From Chloroflexota bacterium (GTDB taxonomy: Bacteria; Chloroflexota; Limnocylindria; Limnocylindrales; Limnocylindraceae), in assembly GCA_016463555.1 (NCBI GenBank), contig JAEMRB010000046.1, positions 1-7,953 on the forward strand: a stretch of DNA of 7,953 bases, read 5' to 3'. The notes beneath the pieces are model-generated. The model ran no database searches, was not told the origin of the DNA, and saw nothing but the letters and a program-made list of their open reading frames with translations. Below, piece by piece: positions 6,491 to 7,953 of the stretch. Made by a program: the position numbers and the translations under genes. The first letter of the stretch is position 1. The number at the start of each line of letters is the position of its first letter.

Positions 6491-7342
6491 TTATGCACCG
6501 CCTTTCGATGCGGAGCCGGTTGCGTCTACCGCCGGCCCCTCGCGACAGAGGCGAACCTGGCCGGCGCGCGTTGCAACGGTGCAACCGCCGCAGGCGCCAA
6601 TGCCACAGCCAATCTCGTGTGCCAGCAGTGCCTGCAGCCACGGCGCGCGGTCGCCAGCAAGCGCGGTGCGTGCGCGTGCGGGCTTGCCACTTGCCGTTGT
6701 GCGATCTGCGGTGCGGTGGCGAAGGGCGGCAGATGTCGCAGCCGATCGAATATCGGCGGCACCTGCAACGACCGCCTGGTCGGCCCACGGAACGTACTCG
6801 CCGAGCAGGTCGGCGACAGTCCCGCGGTGGCCGATGCTGCCATCACTCGTGGCGACGACGATTTCCACCACGTCGGGGAGGAGGCTGGCTGGCGGTAGGT
6901 CACCCCCTGTCTCCGCCTGCTGGAGCATCGTCACGCTAATGCCGGCACTCGTTGCGGCGATCGCGAGCGCACGCACCCAGGCGAACCCTTCGCCGTCGGT
7001 GATAAGGAGCAGCCGCATCGTGGCCTTATTGATGAGGATCGGCTGCCCGATCGGTCCGATCAGCTCAACGACCTCGCCGATACGCAGCCCCGCGAGTGCA
7101 TCTTGGCCGCCATCAGCTCGTGGCTGCAGCGCAACTTCAACGCTCCCGCGAATGAGGTCGACGCGAGAGACCGGGGCAACGCGCCGCACGCGATAGCCAC
7201 CAGACTCTGGGCGAACGACGTGGAGCGCATGGCCGGGGCGTAGTGCGGCGATCAGGGCTGGGGCGCGAAACTCAAGTGCGATGCGACCGGGGGCTAGTTC
7301 GCCAATCGCGAGAAGTTCACCGGCGACGGGCGTGCTGCCCAT
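6491..7342 (-). CDS. pyrK: Dihydroorotate dehydrogenase electron-transfer subunit-like, FAD/2Fe-2S
   Basis: This 283-residue protein resembles PyrK, which passes electrons from PyrD FMN through a 2Fe-2S cluster and FAD to NAD+ or another acceptor. A ferredoxin-reductase-like beta-barrel occupies about residues 5-100, with RPGHALHVV (35-43), VAPVSRVDL (55-63), and LIGPIGQPI (94-102). A nucleotide-binding part follows, with LLLITDGEGFAWVRALAIA (111-129). The C-terminal cluster motif is clear: Cys246, Cys251, Cys254 and Cys266 (CX4CX2CX11C), the PyrK pattern. The FAD-binding RPxS-type motif and the Gly-rich loop are less canonical than in well-known PyrKs, and residues 200-235 are an Ala/Arg/Thr-rich insertion. 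It starts 6 bases after the preceding gene and abuts the pyrD start, as expected for a subunit pair. Other reductases of this superfamily share the fold, but the cysteine spacing and neighbours favour PyrK. Confidence 0.83.
   Translation of the reverse strand: MGSTPVAGELLAIGELAPGRIALEFRAPALIAALRPGHALHVVRPESGGYRVRRVAPVSRVDLIRGSVEVALQPRADGGQDALAGLRIGEVVELIGPIGQPILINKATMRLLLITDGEGFAWVRALAIAATSAGISVTMLQQAETGGDLPPASLLPDVVEIVVATSDGSIGHRGTVADLLGEYVPWADQAVVAGAADIRSAATSAALRHRTADRTTASGKPARARTALAGDRAPWLQALLAHEIGCGIGACGGCTVATRAGQVRLCREGPAVDATGSASKGGA
6498..6505 (-). promoter_or_regulatory. Ribosome binding site for pyrD
   Basis: Read on the minus strand the sequence is AAAGGCGG, one mismatch from the AAAGGAGG consensus, with 7 bases before the GTG start at 6490. 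It lies inside the last codons of pyrK and decides the non-ATG start of pyrD. Confidence 0.6.
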
Positions 7343-7348
7343 CGCGAA

Positions 7349-7807
7349 TCAGACCGACGCGCGGTCGTCCCCGGCCACGCCGAGGCCCGCCACGATCGCA
7401 CCGGTTGGTCGTGGCGCAAGTCCAGCGGCTGCACGCAGTGCCGCTTCGATTCGGTCGTAGAGGTCAGCGGCGCCCCAGAGCTCCACCACTTCAGAGATGC
7501 TGACGCGGTCCATTGAGGCAACGCCCTCGGCATCGGTTGAGCTCATGGTGAAGCCGCCCTCCTCCTCCAACACGAGCTCTGCGGCGTCAGTCGTGCCCGC
7601 GAGGATGAGTGGGCCAGCGGCCTGGAGCACGTTGCGGTGCTCGCGTAGGTAGCGGCTCAGCCGCTCGGTTGCATGTTCAATCGCCAGCATTCGCTCGGAG
7701 CCTGCCGCTTCGGCGGCGTCGGCGTAACGGCGCGCAGCATCTTGCGAGATCACGGGTGCCCCCTCAACAGGGAGAGCCTCAACCTTTGGCTTTCGACCGA
7801 AGATCAT
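7349..7807 (-). CDS. Conserved-looking protein of unknown function in the pyr operon
   Basis: I do not recognise this 152-residue protein. It begins MIFGRKPKVE, has a probable helical, charged region (about 21-64, including ERLSRYLREH), an acidic patch LEEEGGF (80-86), a second helical region (about 105-128) and a Gly/Ala-rich tail. There is no membrane segment, signal peptide or cysteine, so it is likely cytosolic. I chose the ATG at 7805-7807 because it overlaps the upstream stop as TGATG, a typical coupling junction. A longer in-frame start at 7879 would overlap the upstream coding sequence by about 70 bases and add a residue stretch unlike the rest. Its stop is 6 bases before pyrK. Its position implies co-expression with pyrimidine synthesis, but no enzyme motif is visible and I assign no function. 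Confidence 0.7.
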   Translation of the reverse strand: MIFGRKPKVEALPVEGAPVISQDAARRYADAAEAAGSERMLAIEHATERLSRYLREHRNVLQAAGPLILAGTTDAAELVLEEEGGFTMSSTDAEGVASMDRVSISEVVELWGAADLYDRIEAALRAAAGLAPRPTGAIVAGLGVAGDDRASV

Positions 7808-7953
7808 CAGCCCGTGTACTCCAGATCTGAAGAGAGTCGCTCGCGCAGGAACATGGAGTGATGGCGCTCGAACATCCACTCGCCGGCGCGATGGCCGAGG
7901 GCGCGTGACGATTCGTCGGCCTCGAGCTTGTCGAGGGTGCCGTAGTCGGGAAG
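7807..7953 (-). CDS. Unidentified protein, C-terminal end (partial)
   Basis: On the minus strand an open frame of 48 residues enters from the window edge and ends in TGA. It reads LPDYGTLDKLEADESS near its start and finishes with FLRERLSSDLEYTG. The composition is ordinary for a soluble protein, with mixed charge, two adjacent His residues and no membrane segment. The stop overlaps the next start as TGATG. That junction, and the absence of any other sensible frame in this stretch, are the main evidence that it is coding. I cannot place it in a family from the C-terminal tail; it does not look like a known pyrimidine-pathway enzyme. It would be the first visible gene of the operon leading to pyrE. 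Confidence 0.62.
   Translation of the reverse strand, partial: LPDYGTLDKLEADESSRALGHRAGEWMFERHHSMFLRERLSSDLEYTG

Noticed and set aside
5250..7196. Plus-strand open frame of 648 codons antisense to pyrE, pyrD and pyrK
   Set aside because: Its Arg/Ser/Pro/Ala-rich translation has no domain pattern, and it mirrors three clearly recognised genes. Long antisense frames are expected opposite GC-rich coding sequence.
7808..7879. Longer start (ATG at 7879) for the 152-residue protein
   Set aside because: It would overlap the coding end of the upstream gene, whereas the ATG at 7807 forms a TGATG junction with that gene's stop.
1..7953. Defence system, mobile element, CRISPR array or RNA gene
   Set aside because: I looked for transposase motifs, regular repeats, tRNA-like cloverleafs and toxin-antitoxin pairs and saw none; nearly all bases are within recognisable housekeeping genes.

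Overview
This is a GC-rich (roughly 60-65 % by eye), very densely packed bacterial window. Every gene is housekeeping or metabolic, and no intergenic gap exceeds about 50 bases. I see no mobile element, CRISPR array, tRNA or rRNA. A heme A synthase/heme O synthase (CtaA-CtaB) fusion, a YczE-type membrane protein, a thioredoxin-like lipoprotein and a streamlined layout together suggest an aerobic member of the Chloroflexota or a similar high-GC lineage. That placement is inference from gene content, not a phylogeny.

Layout. (1) Bases 1-1902, plus strand: the C-terminal end of an exodeoxyribonuclease III-like gene, a Sua5-type threonylcarbamoyl-AMP synthase whose start overlaps that gene's stop, and a YczE-family membrane protein. 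These look like one transcription unit. (2) Bases 1913-3736, minus strand: a fused CtaA-CtaB protein that converts protoheme to heme O and then heme A for cytochrome oxidase. (3) Bases 3737-3783: a 47-base divergent promoter region in which each flanking start codon is preceded, at exactly 6 bases, by a TANNNT hexamer. This fits two leaderless transcripts. (4) Bases 3784-4752, plus strand: a lipoprotein with a C-terminal thioredoxin-like domain carrying a CX4C pair. (5) Bases 4753-7953, minus strand: a tightly coupled operon, in transcription order an unidentified gene cut by the window edge, a 152-residue protein of unknown function, pyrK-like, pyrD-like and pyrE. Its genes overlap or lie within 6 bases of each other.

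How the genes work together. PyrK and PyrD would form a class 1B dihydroorotate dehydrogenase that oxidises dihydroorotate with electrons leaving through FAD and a 2Fe-2S cluster. PyrE then turns orotate into OMP for UMP synthesis. The two unidentified upstream genes are coupled to this set. CtaAB and the divergent lipoprotein probably both serve the respiratory chain outside or in the membrane: heme A supply and, more speculatively, thiol or copper handling during oxidase assembly.

The points most worth a second look are the PyrD homologue, whose catalytic cysteine motif is rewritten, the paired leaderless promoters, the CtaAB fusion with a degenerate second CtaA half, the lipoprotein, and a marked excess of the palindrome CGATCG. 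I did not find a convincing new multi-gene system; most of the window is ordinary core metabolism.
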